Of a stretch of 64,000 bases of DNA, positions 52,164-63,547 are shown one piece after another. This stretch comes from Mesaphorura yosii (lineage: Eukaryota; Arthropoda; Collembola; Poduromorpha; Tullbergiidae): assembly GCA_009869945.1 (NCBI GenBank), contig WIXG01000013.1:248001-312000 (forward strand), written 5' to 3'. The number at the start of each line of letters is the position of its first letter. Position 1 is the stretch's first letter. The notes under the pieces were generated by a model. The model saw only the letters and a program-made list of their open reading frames with translations, was not told the origin of the DNA and made no database searches. The translations under genes were made by a program, and so were the position numbers.

Positions 52164-55100
52164 TAGGCGCGCACGGTGTACGAATTGGGCATACGTCACG
52201 AGCAATGCCAACAAATGTAAAATATAATAGAGAAAATATTTACCATAGGTGAATAGACAACTTCGTTTGACCAGTCAATCTTGTGAAAGACTAGACCTAC
52301 GACCTTTCTAAGGACAATTCTCGTCAATTCTGTTAGCTAAATTAATTTTGTTTTCATTCTACGCTTTTTTTCACTCCTCACTCAAAGTCTTGTGATCTTA
52401 CGTTACAATGAACTTGACTTCTCGCGCGGGCGAGGTTCTTCATAGACTTCGACGACTACACGACGGCGGCAGAAGACGGTGGACTTCTTTATGGACGAGG
52501 AAAGACGCGTCGATGCGTAAGCGATTTGCTTAACCCAAAAAATGCGAGCCGACCACCAGCGACCAACGACTTTTCTTGATGTTTTACTTTTATTATTTGT
52601 CTCTTACTTTTTGTAATTGTACGCGTACTTGTAAGTATATATATTTTTAGTTGTTATAATATGATAATCGAATATAAATATCAAAATGTTTTGATAAGAT
52701 TTACACATTTTTATAGTACGAAGCAATTGAAAGCTTAATCACACAGAATCCCAAATCCAAGTTTCATTCTTGATATGCTTGCTTCAGGCTTCTGGAATTT
52801 TTCTCAGCCTACGAATGTTTTCCCATAAAACATGACTTTGCTCATTTTTACCGCATACTCTCAAATGTCGGACTGTAATCATATTTCTATTGTCTTTTTA
52901 AATTACAGTGCTTTTTACATCTGTCGCGGATGCCATAATCATAATCATGTAATTTTACTCTTCATTTTTGTACTGTGCACAAATTACATGTTTTAGTGAT
53001 ATGAAGGGTTTGATGTACATTCGCTGCTGCTTTCTAGGAAATTCTGTTAGTGCTACATTTTCCTGCTCCGACTCATTGTTCTGATTCTGATTCTTGTGCC
53101 TTCATCAATTTTGAAAATTCCTTACTGAAAATAAACCTGTCATTAAAATTCCGAACTCCGTCGGCAAGTCTTTCGCATACGATCCGTCTCCAACTACTTT
53201 CGCTGCAAAGTTTCGCACTGTCGTGTAATTGCTCGCGTTATCAGTAATCATTGCTTTTTTTCAAGCCAGATTAAACCAGCACAAATTAATTTCTGAAGGC
53301 AATAAAGGAGGTAACAATGGCCGTGTCTTTTTTGCATGGCACATTACTGTTTAAACTTGTTCGATAAAATAACACAGTTGTGCACAAAAGAATGGAAATG
53401 AGATGTGACACGAAGCGAGTCGTGTTCATGATTTATTGTCATATTGAGTTAATTACGTATAAATCAGAGAGAAGAGATGCTGCCAGCGCGCACAAGAGAT
53501 AAGGGAACGGAACACGAATGAGAATGCAATGTGCAGGCTCAAAGTGCCCATAAATTAAAGTTATTCTTTAATAAATACAGCTACAGAATGGGAACGAGTG
53601 TGTCAGTAATTTGTGAATGAATCTCAATTTGTACCTACGGGTCGAGCGTACAAACAATGGCATACGTGAGCGAAATAACGCTACATGCCATTTAATGTTA
53701 AAAACTAAATGTTTAAATGTTTACCTCAATTTTATGGTCTGCAAAATATTTTGATAGCGTAAATATGGCATGCGGTGCTTGTTACAATGTACAATTACGC
53801 TCAATCCATCAATTACCTAATATATTAATTCCGGTATCAGCATAAAGAGTTAAAAGGGAAAACTAGCTTCAAATCGAGTTGAAAGTACACAAAAGCTGTA
53901 TCTTTTCATTGCAATGCAAGCAAAGTCTTGAATTTCAATCTAATACTTCAACTTTTGATGCATCTCAGAAAATTTCTGTTGGTCATCGTTATGAGTGATC
54001 AAATCCACAGAACGAAGATGATCTTCGCTTGCAAGCATGACGAAATCCCTTCCTAATTTACATACTACTAAACACAATACATTACACCATTATAACAGCA
54101 TAGTACTATCTAATCTACAAATCTTTCCTCATTTATCAACTTGGGCCATTTTCATATGGGATCCATTATGTGGTGGACTGAGATTGCGTGAATCTTGAAG
54201 GAGCCTTGCTGTATAAGGCTTTGGCTTTTGGCAAGACACGCATGTCGCGTCGCGTTGCAATTTTATGCCAGCAGAAACACAGTAGTAGTGTTGAATTGAG
54301 GTAAGGGCTGAAGAAGAATTATGCTCACTGTATCACTTATCGTATTACAAAAACAATTAAATCTGGCATGTTCTTTGTTCTGGGGTTGCAACTTGCAGTT
54401 TTTCCGTTTCTGAGCAGGAATCGTCGTCGCCGTCACAAGTTCAATTCCAGCATTTATGACTCGATCGACGTGTTTTTCCTCGAAAAGAATTCCACCGAAC
54501 TCCATAAAATTAAAAGTTATTGCATTAATAAAACATTTTGATCTTCCGCCATTCGCCATTGCTCTTTGAAGAGTTTGAAGATTCCTAGCATGAAATTGAA
54601 GAATTCAAGTTTGGGCAACTTTTTGTACATGCAGCGCAGTCGAGTCGAGCAACAAACAACAACGTAATAACATTTTAGTACGTGTTACGCATAATTAACA
54701 GGATGACAAGACTTCTTGTCTGTTGTGTCATTTGGCTGGCAGTCAACAGAAGAAGATGCACTGTCATTGTAAGGTTAAAGCGTGAAGCGTCGCGACGCGA
54801 ACGGTAGCAATGTCAAGGCAGGCAAATCTTGCTAGTCTTGTGCAGGAACCAGAATCATAATTTATGAACTTCGATCAGGGCAACGAAATGCGTAGCGTAA
54901 GATTCGTATCGACAAAATATTGCACCCATTCGTCACCTGTGATCACGTCTCTCACGTTCGCAATTGCAGTTACCACTTTCACGTCGTCGGAGACGTGCCG
55001 CTGACTCCTGACTGAGATCGCAGATGCCTTTCGTCCTTGACACAATTCAAACACAGGCGCAGACCACAGTAGCATCTTCACTTGGCGCGGCGTGGCAGTG

Positions 55101-55778
55101 GTGGCAGGCATTTAAATCCAAACCACTGATTCTGAACTACTTTGAGCGTTAATTACTTCTTAATGTAGGACATTAAGCGTAGCGTGATTTGATTGCGCTG
55201 TGATTTGGCTGTCAGCACCATGCATCTGCATCGTGACTAATTTTTGCATTCCATTCTAATCCCTGTGCTGGTCGCTGATGTGTTGCACGGTGCATGAGCT
55301 GCCAGTTGCAATGTCATCTGAGGCCCGTAGCGATAATTATCACTTTTCACACTGCCACTGCCATTTGGAAAGATGTGTTGTGCTTTTTCGTACTTGGGTT
55401 TGATCCATACGCGTAACGCGTATAGCAATTTCATAAACGAATGTCCATCAAAATTCCTGTTGCAAATAAGTTTAGGTAATTTCACTCGTGCACGCAAGAA
55501 CATTGAGGAATGGAGTCAGTCGTTATAGCATTCAACGCTCCTTCATTCACTTCATTCGCGGAAACACCATTGAAGATTATAAGCTAGCTGTTTGTTCGAT
55601 GCCGCATTTCCTCTATTTACAAAATTATTGAACCGGCTTGGACTCGAGACATGGAAGCAGCAACTTTTATGAGATTGACTGTGACGCGACATTCGTTTCG
55701 GAATCTAAATTGAATTACGGCGTCAAAATTCTCACTGTAACCTAACAAATCAAGATCAAAATTTTGACGACCCGCACC
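52164..55778. other. Intergenic region between cuticle and DRC5 genes
   Basis: The left part is 3' flank of the cuticle gene, with AT-rich poly(A)-like words near 52670. Minus-strand frames beginning with ATG at 54559 and 55111, and another frame ending at 55237, have mildly protein-like composition but no domain or matching splice sites. I do not call a gene. Confidence 0.45.
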
Positions 55779-58293
55779 ATGAAAATCCCGCACACGATTC
55801 CGAAGCTGATTCTCCGGGCTTACGCTCATAAGCAAACGCCTGAGAAGTTAGCAGCGCAGTACGAAGGTCGTGTGCTCCGTGCCGAAGATCTCACTTGGGA
55901 TGAAGGTATTTTCGACATTGGTTTCGTGAAAGAGCTGGCCAAGCAAAGCCTGCAGCTCATCATCGACGACTACCCTTTCTACGTCAAGCTGGTCAATGAG
56001 TGGAATCGCATTGGTGAGATTGAGCATGGGAAAGCGCATGAGAAATGGGAGGTGGACAGAGAAATCTACCTTCAGAAGAAGGAGTCGTACGATGAGAAGT
56101 AGGAATAGCAATGTTGAATAATTTGACCTTATGAAACTGATTAATTGATATATGTCTGCAGGCTTCAGGAGTTGGATCTCATGATCGAAAGATTCGGTCG
56201 CAATGTGGGACAACTGGAAGACATGATGAATACTGAGTCGAACTCTTCATCTGACAACAGCGATGATAACAGCGATGAGTTCCGAAGACTGAAGAATTTG
56301 ACCGAACCACCTTATGTTCCGGAAGAATTTTCAATTTTTGTTCCACTACCTACCGTGCTGGACCAGCTGGACGATACTGATCGCATACATGTGATTGAGG
56401 AGCTGGATTTTGAAACTATTCCGCTCGACCTGGCAATCGCAACCATCCCGGATGAGTATTACTGGGAAAGAGTTTGTGAGGACCGTTGGCCAGTGAGTTT
56501 ACACTTTCTATTAGCTAATAGCATTCGCTCGCTGTGTATTCACATATTTAACACTCTAATCTAATAACTGGCCAGCAGGAATCCGACACGTACCATCATG
56601 GCTACAGTTGGAAGCGCATGTTCATGGAAAGGCACGTGCGCGAAGCTATTGAGGCATTTCATCCAGCCGAAAGTGAATGGCCACCACTTCTCGAGCTGAT
56701 TGAATTGTGTGCGTCGTCCGTGATCACACTGACTCTTTATCATTTGATTCCGGAGTGCTGGGGTGTCCCAAGAAAGCCCGTCGTTCAGCCTATGTTTGAT
56801 GGGTATTGATTTGTTTGAAGATTTCTGTTCTTTCCAATTGCAATGGCTGATGGGTCTATAATGCGATCTTCGGACTTGGTTTTTGTCCAGTGATGAGCCA
56901 CCACCTCTTGACGTAGCGACACTCAAGTTTACTCCAGAGGATGAGGGCTTTCAGGAGTCTGCATTTATTGCGCATTTCCAAGAAAAGCAGGCGGAACGGA
57001 AAGAAAAGTTGGCACATGCAAGGAAAAAGTTCCAGGAAGAAGGTCGTGAGGGTGAACTAACCGAGGAAGAAATGCTGGCGGAAGAAGAAGCTGCAGAGGA
57101 GGAGGCGAAACAGCCCCGCACCAACTCGCATCTGAACTTATGCCTAGTCATACCAAAATTGACTAAGCTCACAAAACTCTGTATAGTTTATGAAATGGCT
57201 GAGATGGGCGAAAATTGGGAGCCAAGATTCTTTGAGTTTACAACACAAGATTGTGAAGGGTTGGCTAAAGCCCTGGCCGAGACGCCGACAATAAACCATC
57301 TGGAACTGAATCGGAGCCGCATGAATGGAGAGCAGACCAAAGTGCTGGTTCGTGACGGGCTCCTGCTAATGCCACATTTAAAAGTGCTGAATCTGAATTA
57401 CAACAGCATGGGCCCTTCAGGTAGTTCCACCGGAAGCAATTGGCGCAACAAGAAAAACTGAAAGAGTCTTACATATTGATCCGTGTACAGGAGCTTTGGC
57501 TATTGGACGATTGATTACGGATACGAGTTCTCGAGTGCGGAGGACGTTACATACGCTAAAGTTGGCACGCAATAATATACGAAGTAAGGGTGCCAAAGCA
57601 ATTGCCTACGCCTTGACTCTGAACACGTACTTGACATTTCTCGACGTTCGTCTGAACCACATTGGAAATTCGGGCGTCAAAGATATGGGGCACGCGCTCG
57701 TCGTCAACAAGTCTCTGCAAAGCTTGAATTTAGCTGCCAACAATTTAGGCGAGCCGGCATGCCTCATTCTTGCAAACATGTTGCACCATAACACAATGCT
57801 CAAAGAGCTCGACTTGAGCTCGAATCCGTTGGGAACCCCAGGTATCTGGTTTGATCAATCTTTTGCTGTCTTCATGAATTAACCTTTCCGGCCATGTTAC
57901 TTAGGTGGCGATGTCATCGCACGAGCTCTGCGTGCTAACAAGACAATTCTCAAACTCGACGTTCGCCTTGCAAATACAGGCCTTGAAATTGAATATGATA
58001 TCGAATCGCATCTGAAGAAGAACCGTAATCGATGTTCTTACTTCTTGGTTGACCGCGAAGATATTTACCCACCTGAAGCCGAAGAAGGTGAGCCAGAAAA
58101 GGAGGAAGAAGAAGGCGAGAAAGAGGAGGGCGAATATGAAGGTGTGACAACATGGAGGGCTGAGAGAAGTGAGAACGAAGACTCTGACCAAGATGATGAT
58201 ATGGCGAACGTTTCCAAGAAGACTTCAATGGCAGGACCCATGGGAGCCGAAGAAGAAGGCGAGGGTGAAGAAGATGTTGAAGAGGATGAATAG
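55779..58293 (+). CDS. DRC5: Dynein regulatory complex subunit 5 (TCTE1 homologue)
   Basis: Predicted exons are 55779-56098, 56162-56492, 56579-56802, 56891-57420, 57491-57841 and 57905-58293 (714 aa). Introns are 63-88 nt, GT-AG and phase-consistent. DRC5/TCTE1 is a leucine-rich-repeat subunit of the nexin-dynein regulatory complex, which links axonemal doublets and controls dynein-driven beating. Family marks seen: YYWERVCEDRWP followed by YSWKRMFMERH (residues about 206-237), the block LCIVYEMAEMGENWEPRFFEFT, RNase-inhibitor-type LRRs over residues about 370-620 (LKLARNNIRSKGA, LDVRLNHIGNSG, LNLAANNLGEP, ELDLSSNPLGTPGG), and the closing ILKLDVRLANTGLEIEY. Human TCTE1 is about 500 aa. This protein adds a charged N-terminal extension (residues 1 to about 180), a coiled-coil-like acidic insert before the LRRs, and a Glu-rich tail (641-714). 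A mini-dynein gene follows on the same strand. Confidence 0.92.
56573..56578 (+). promoter_or_regulatory. NAGNAG tandem splice acceptor in DRC5
   Basis: Exon 3 is preceded by CAGCAG. Using the upstream AG would start the exon at 56576 and insert one Gln between WP and ESD. The downstream AG starts it at 56579. Both keep frame. Confidence 0.5.
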
Positions 58294-58860
58294 CAGGACA
58301 GACTTTACCTAACAAGCAGACAGCCCAAACTTACTTGTGTCCTTGACCTGCAATGTTAAAAAAATTGAAAGTCATTTCTGTGAATCAAGCTTAAAATCGT
58401 ATCCGCATGACTTCGCTTCATTTTTAGCGAGTAGTCGTCATTCCAAATTATATTGCCAGCCATTAATTCGCAATTCGTTGCCTTACCTTGATATTTTATA
58501 CAGTCTAATGCGGTTCTTTGCAGAGTTCTGTGTGGTATGCCGAGTGACTACCTCAACGATGTCGTCTTCGATTTATGATCTCTCAACGCGTGTTCATATT
58601 TCAATATTGACCTCAATGGCCAGCGACCCCATCGTTGCTTCTCACGACCATGCCCTACAGTCATCGGCTCGTCATCGACACTAATCGCAATGCTACGCGG
58701 TACGGTGCTGGCTACTGATTGAGCTCAGCCACCAATTAATGAATTGTATTCTTGTTTGTTTTAATGTATTCATAATTTTATAATTATTAGATTCCACCCT
58801 TTTGTTTACATAAAAGCATGCTGATGTTAAACTGAAAAGGGAGTGCGTTCTTGTTGTAAG

Positions 58861-59213
58861 TAATATCCATGGGAAGATAGCTCGTAGGTCGAACTTGCAA
58901 AGTTTGTGCAAAACAGAGAAGCTTTCCTCTGGTGACGTATGGTTTTCCTAATGAACATCAACTTTAATTATTGAAATATTTTTCAGTTTCGCCCCTTAAG
59001 GGAAGAAGATGCCTTTTCATGCTGATAATTTTGACTTATTAGATGTGATAGAAATAGATCCAGACTAACTCTAATTTCGTAAATATATTGCATTTTAAAA
59101 AAATATTAAAGTTAATGTTCATTAGGAAAACCATAAGTCACCAGAGGAAAACCTCTTTGTTTTGCACAAACTTTGCAAGTTCGACCTACGAGGCTATCTT
59201 CCCATGGATATTA
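58861..59213. repeat. Foldback (MITE-like) inverted repeat
   Basis: The left arm (58861-58968) and right arm (59105-59213) are reverse complements over about 108 bp with roughly seven differences, including one 1-nt indel. They are separated by about 136 bp. The arms start and end TAATATCCATGGGAAG / CTTCCCATGGATATTA. If the outermost TA is a target duplication, the element would resemble a TA-inserting miniature DNA transposon. There is no coding capacity. Transcribed from either strand it would form a long hairpin. I saw no second copy in the window. Confidence 0.85.
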
Positions 59214-59366
59214 CATTTAGCAATTAACGAGTCAATATTCATCCCATCTCCTGAATTTCGTTTGTACTGACGAAGTGAGGTTGATCTGAAACTACATGTC
59301 ATTCACTCGTAAATGATGCTCTCTCAGTCATAATACTTTATGTCCACCGAGTCAGCCCAATCCAAT

Positions 59367-59386
59367 ATTATTATTATTATTATTAT
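59367..59386. repeat. ATT microsatellite
   Basis: About seven uninterrupted ATT units form a simple-sequence tract 150 bp to the right of the foldback element. Confidence 0.8.
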
Positions 59387-60750
59387 GCACGGACGCCACA
59401 GAATAAAACGTTTAGCATTGAACCTTGATATTAATTGAGGTGAAAGAATGCACGAGATGCATTACAAATTACATTACATCCTAAGCGCATTATCGAAAGG
59501 AAAGCAAATGCAAAGACAAGATTAGGTCAAGATTTATTACAACATAATTACTGCCTCGTGGAAGCACGCATGATTTATAGCACACGACGAGCAAAACGAA
59601 ATTAAGGATCTTCTGTCTACACTTAATTGAAGCAGTCTACTGCAGTTTGCCATCGAATCCACGTTGATGAAAATACATACTTTGCTCCTTCCATTGTTCC
59701 AGTATTGAATACACCGCCATGTGACAGAAAATGACAGCACAGTCTTGGAATAGCAATGGACTTTCATTTTGATAATTCTATGCCATAGAATACGTAGGCT
59801 TTCGTTTAAATCTTTTTATAATTTGGGTTTGCAAAACTAAAGACGTTTTCGAGACGCGACGCGACAAATGAATCAAAGTGAATCAAAGGTCGTTGAGATT
59901 TTATGTTGTTTACGTTTACCACGAGTCATGCATTTTGAGAGGCAGATCCACACACTGTGCGTTGAACGTGTAATTGTGATTTAATTATGAAAACATGAAT
60001 TAGGCCACTAATTGTCGTCTGTGAAGTATACGCTACATTTGCTCGTTGCGTCGCACGCGTGAGTCGCGCAGAAGCTTCTCAAGGCTCGATGGTTTTATGA
60101 TGGTGATAACTCAGGCGGCCAACCAAATCTCAGGTGGCAGAGGCGCTGTACCTCATCACGCGTGTCAACCTTTAATTTTTCAGCCAGTCGCAGTTCGCAT
60201 TCGTATTAATTTCCATAAATTAAGACATAGGACTCAAAAGTGTGAAGAATTCAATTCGCAGCTCTCAGGACTGACAGAACCTACTGACCAATGCCGATTC
60301 GCCACTTCATTGTTGTCAAAGGAATTCTTCGTAGACAGAAACAGAACCCATTGTGATGTGCCGTTATTGTTATCTGCGAAACCACCAAGAACAACAGTCA
60401 TGAGCATGAGCTATGAGACCAGTGAATGTAAGAGAACTCTTCGTCAGGGTGGAAAAGGCACGAGATTGGTGAGCAATTTATTAACTAGCACTAATTCTAA
60501 TGATTGCGATTCAGTTAAGTTTAGTGTTAATATTCATTGTCATCTCACAATTGAGTAACTTAATTAGCATGAAGTTACATGCGTGGAGTCGCGAAGATTT
60601 TTATTGTTCTTCAACCAATTGTAATCAGCCCAAATGTGTATTTGTTTTGTTCTGTACAGGTTCATAGAAGTCTCGTTCATTTCATTGAAACTTGTTTCCC
60701 TTATTTGGTTGCGAATATTCCTCAGGGATTTGGGACAGAAACACAAACGC

Positions 60751-63547
60751 ATGCTAATTACCTCATCAAAAATGTCACGGTCAAATACGAGAGCTACAGT
60801 TGCGTCAGTAGCGTCAGAGTTGTCAGAGTCAAAAGCGGATGGACTCAGTTCAGCTAGTCGGAGTAGTCGACCGATTAGTGTAGAGGCGTCGTTAGATGCG
60901 AGCACGTTTGCAATCGGCGATAATGGCGAAGAGAAGCAAGGTGTTTTTGTTCCATGGGATCCGATTCTCGAGGGGACGGTCAACACGGAGTACATTCAAC
61001 GGGCCGAACCAGTACTCTTCTCCAAACTGATCAAGAAGAGCAAGACGGAGACCGTAGGCTTTGTGCATACAGAGCTGCAATTCTACACAAAGTTTCTTGG
61101 CGGCCCATACTTTAAGGAGGTAGATCGAATCATCATCTGTATGGGCTTAAGCTGAGCTGATCTTAGTAATTGGTGTCTCACAGGTGCCACTGACTGAGTT
61201 ATCCAAGAAGCCTGGACTTGTTCCAATCAGCAATTTCTTCCATCTCGAGTCGTATCGAGCCCGACGTGACTCGGACGATGATGGGTTGGATGAGGAGGAC
61301 ATCAAAGGTATTTTAAATCATAATGTTTTTGAACTATTTTAATTTAACATGCGGATCCCAGCAATTAAACCAAGAATCAAGCCTATGAACACGAAAAATG
61401 TCGATCGTCATGAATCCAGGTGCCAGTCTTTCATTAAGGAGACCTTAAGTCGAGTTCCTGAGGGTCAAATGTCACAGGTATGGTGAGAGAATTGTTTTAA
61501 AAATTTAAGAAGGATGAAGGTGATCTTATGTTTATTCGATGGGTAACAGACTGACACGATCGAGAGACTTCGTCGAGAGGCTGAGTTGGTGGACGAAGGC
61601 AACGAGCGACTGAAGGATGGGCAAGAACCGGAAATGTTTACGATGAACGACTGCCAGGAAACCGAAATGCTAATGCTCCAAGATGCTCAAGAAGCTGAAT
61701 ATTTTGTAGAATCTGATATGCCAATCTTGCACAAAGCTGGAGAATCTGAGTTGTCAATGCTGATGCTGGGCGATATCCAAGAATCTAAGATATCCATGAG
61801 CGATGTTTGGGAATTTGATATGTCAAGGTTAAAGGGTTTCCGAGAATCTGAAATATCAATGATGACCGGTGTGCGAGAGTCCAAAGTGTCAGTACCGGAA
61901 GCTCGAGAATCGGAATTTGCTGGAGAGTCTGAGATGTCACTGAAGGAGATTCAAGAATCTGACATTTTATTGCTGCTCACTGCTCGAGAATCTGAAATGT
62001 CAATGCTGAACACGGTCCAAGAGTCTGAAATGTCGAACCTGGTCGACGAAGTAGATCACTTCACATTAGAGGTGGCCGATCTTCTGGAGTACGTTGAACT
62101 TGAGCAAGCACCAGAAGTGGCAGCGAAGTATGGAAAACTTGCAGAAGCCCTTGAGCAGCTGGAGGAACAGGATGTGCACTTGAAGGAACGTCAAGGAATA
62201 CCTTCTGAAAAGAACCAGGATTTGGTCCGTCTGCGAAGAGACCTTGAAGCGTTTGAGTATTTGTGGTTGACAGCCAACGGTAAGCCATTGGCTTACCGTT
62301 GCCGTATTTGTGTATTCATGCTTCTTCTACTTAGAGTGGCTACGCATCCGAGAGTTTTCTCTGCAGCTGCGGTTGAGTAAAATCAATGAACAAGAATTCG
62401 CAACCATTGTTTCGGAGGGTGTGAAGGCTATTGACAAAAGTGTGGAATACTTTACTGGATATGAACGTACTGACAATTGACACGTATATATCGATGTCCT
62501 GAAGTATTACCAGAGCCTACATCTGTGCCGACAAAACACTTATTGATTTACTTTAGCTGCGCTTCGCATTGCACGAGAAATACGGCAGGAGATTCTTTCG
62601 TTGGAACCGGTTCTGCCAGTATTAAGAGCTCTGAAGAATCCGGATCTGCGGGAGCGCCATTGGGAAGCGATTTCTGACGTTGTTGGTGTGTGAGGCGTCC
62701 CTCGGATTTTTCAATGCAGGAAAAATTTTGCTCATCGCTCAATGTTGTTCACACAGGTTTCCCGGTCGACCCGAAGGGTACTCAATCTTTTCAAGAATTG
62801 CTTGATGGAGGGGTTGCTAAACACGTCGACACAATCATCGCAATTGTCGAAATTGCTTCAATGGAAGTGGTCATTGAAATAGAACTCGCGAAAATGGACA
62901 AGGAGATGCAAAAGTACACAGTGCAGTTTGGAGAAGACCCGGACTCAAGTAAGTTGTTCATTTTTACAGATGCACGATGCCGCTGAACGTAATGGACATT
63001 AATTATAACAGAAATTACATACATGGCTGTTGGAGACGACGTTCTGGAGCGCCTTGATGTCTGCATTATTAAAATTTCTGAACTCATGCAAGACGAATTC
63101 AGAAAGTATTTCGAGACAAGCCTTGAAGAATGGGAAACAAAACTTAACTTATCACGAGGAAACATCGACGAACTATTGAAATGCCAGAAGCAATGGCTGG
63201 AAATGCAGTCTGCATTGGATGTTGCCACTGTAGCGACTGCTGATCCAAGGCTGGCGAAGGAAAACGACATGCGTCTAAAATTACAACGAGTTTGGGGACG
63301 AATTTTGCGCGTTGGCCGTACAGACTTGCATGTAACAAAAATGACAGAAGATCTTAGCCTCATTTATGATCACTTAATACCTGTTTAAATTAATTTTTAG
63401 ATTCTTGATCTTGGATGTGACCATGCTTTGCCACTCGGCCTCGCACAATTTGCTACCCTTCTCAAGAAAATGCAGAAAATGCTGAACGCAAGATTGAGGC
63501 CTCAGAATTCGGACTCGGACGAAGATATTCAAGCGGCAACCGAATGA
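60751..63547 (+). CDS. Motor-less dynein heavy chain-like protein (stem plus linker)
   Basis: Predicted exons are 60751-61119, 61184-61307, 61362-61477, 61550-62279, 62335-62466, 62557-62685, 62757-62948, 63012-63331 and 63401-63547 (752 aa; 745 if the ATG at 60772 is used). Introns are 54-90 nt and all phases close. Residues 1-203 are unrecognised; 226-368 are an 11-residue repeat array; 370-446 are Glu/Leu-rich, coiled-coil-like, running into LEAFEYLWLTANEWLRIREF. From there to the end it matches the dynein heavy chain linker (DHC_N2): LRALKNPDLRERHWEAISDV, then VGFPVDPKGTQSFQELLDGG, EEWETKLNLSRGNIDEL, KLQRVWGRILRVGRTDLH and LLKKMQKMLNARLR. In dyneins the linker is the power-stroke lever, about 1,200-1,400 residues in and followed by the AAA+ ring. 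Here a stop falls just where FPRFFFLS-type sequence should begin, after a short acidic tail. It probably acts, if at all, as a non-motor axonemal protein. The DRC5 neighbour supports an axonemal setting. Confidence 0.82.
61616..62044 (+). repeat. Degenerate 11-residue (33-nt) coding repeat array
   Basis: Within exon 4 of the dynein-like gene, 143 codons are built from about a dozen degenerate units of the form D-x-Q/R-E-S-E-M-S-M-L-x (for example DGQEPEMFTMN, DCQETEMLMLQ, GFRESEISMMT, ARESEMSMLN, TVQESEMSNLV). Most are 10 or 11 residues. An eleven-residue period fits a hendecad coiled coil. Ordinary dynein stems lack such an array at this point. Confidence 0.85.
62275..62301 (+). promoter_or_regulatory. 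27-bp palindrome over the exon 4 splice donor
   Basis: CAACGGTAAGCCA (62275-62287) and TGGCTTACCGTTG (62289-62301) are perfect reverse complements around a single T. The 5' splice site of intron 4, AACG|GTAAGC, lies inside the left arm. In the pre-mRNA this could fold into a tight hairpin that covers the donor. Confidence 0.8.

Larger units (their letters stand above)
58294..60750. other. Intergenic region between DRC5 and mini-dynein gene
   Basis: It contains the foldback element at 58861-59213, an ATT microsatellite at 59367-59386 and, at its right end, possible leader sequence of the dynein-like gene. A 170-codon plus-strand frame at 60046-60558 reaches a donor-like ATTG|GTGAGC at 60471 but cannot be joined in frame to the next exon. 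It may be transcribed leader or chance. Confidence 0.5.

Noticed and set aside
54875-55111. ATG-started 78-codon minus-strand frame, with another at 55237-55503
   Set aside because: Mildly protein-like composition, but no domain, no splice sites joining them and no promoter signal.
60046-60558. 170-codon frame upstream of the dynein-like gene
   Set aside because: Its donor-like end at 60471 cannot be joined in frame to the following coding exon; it may be transcribed leader at most.
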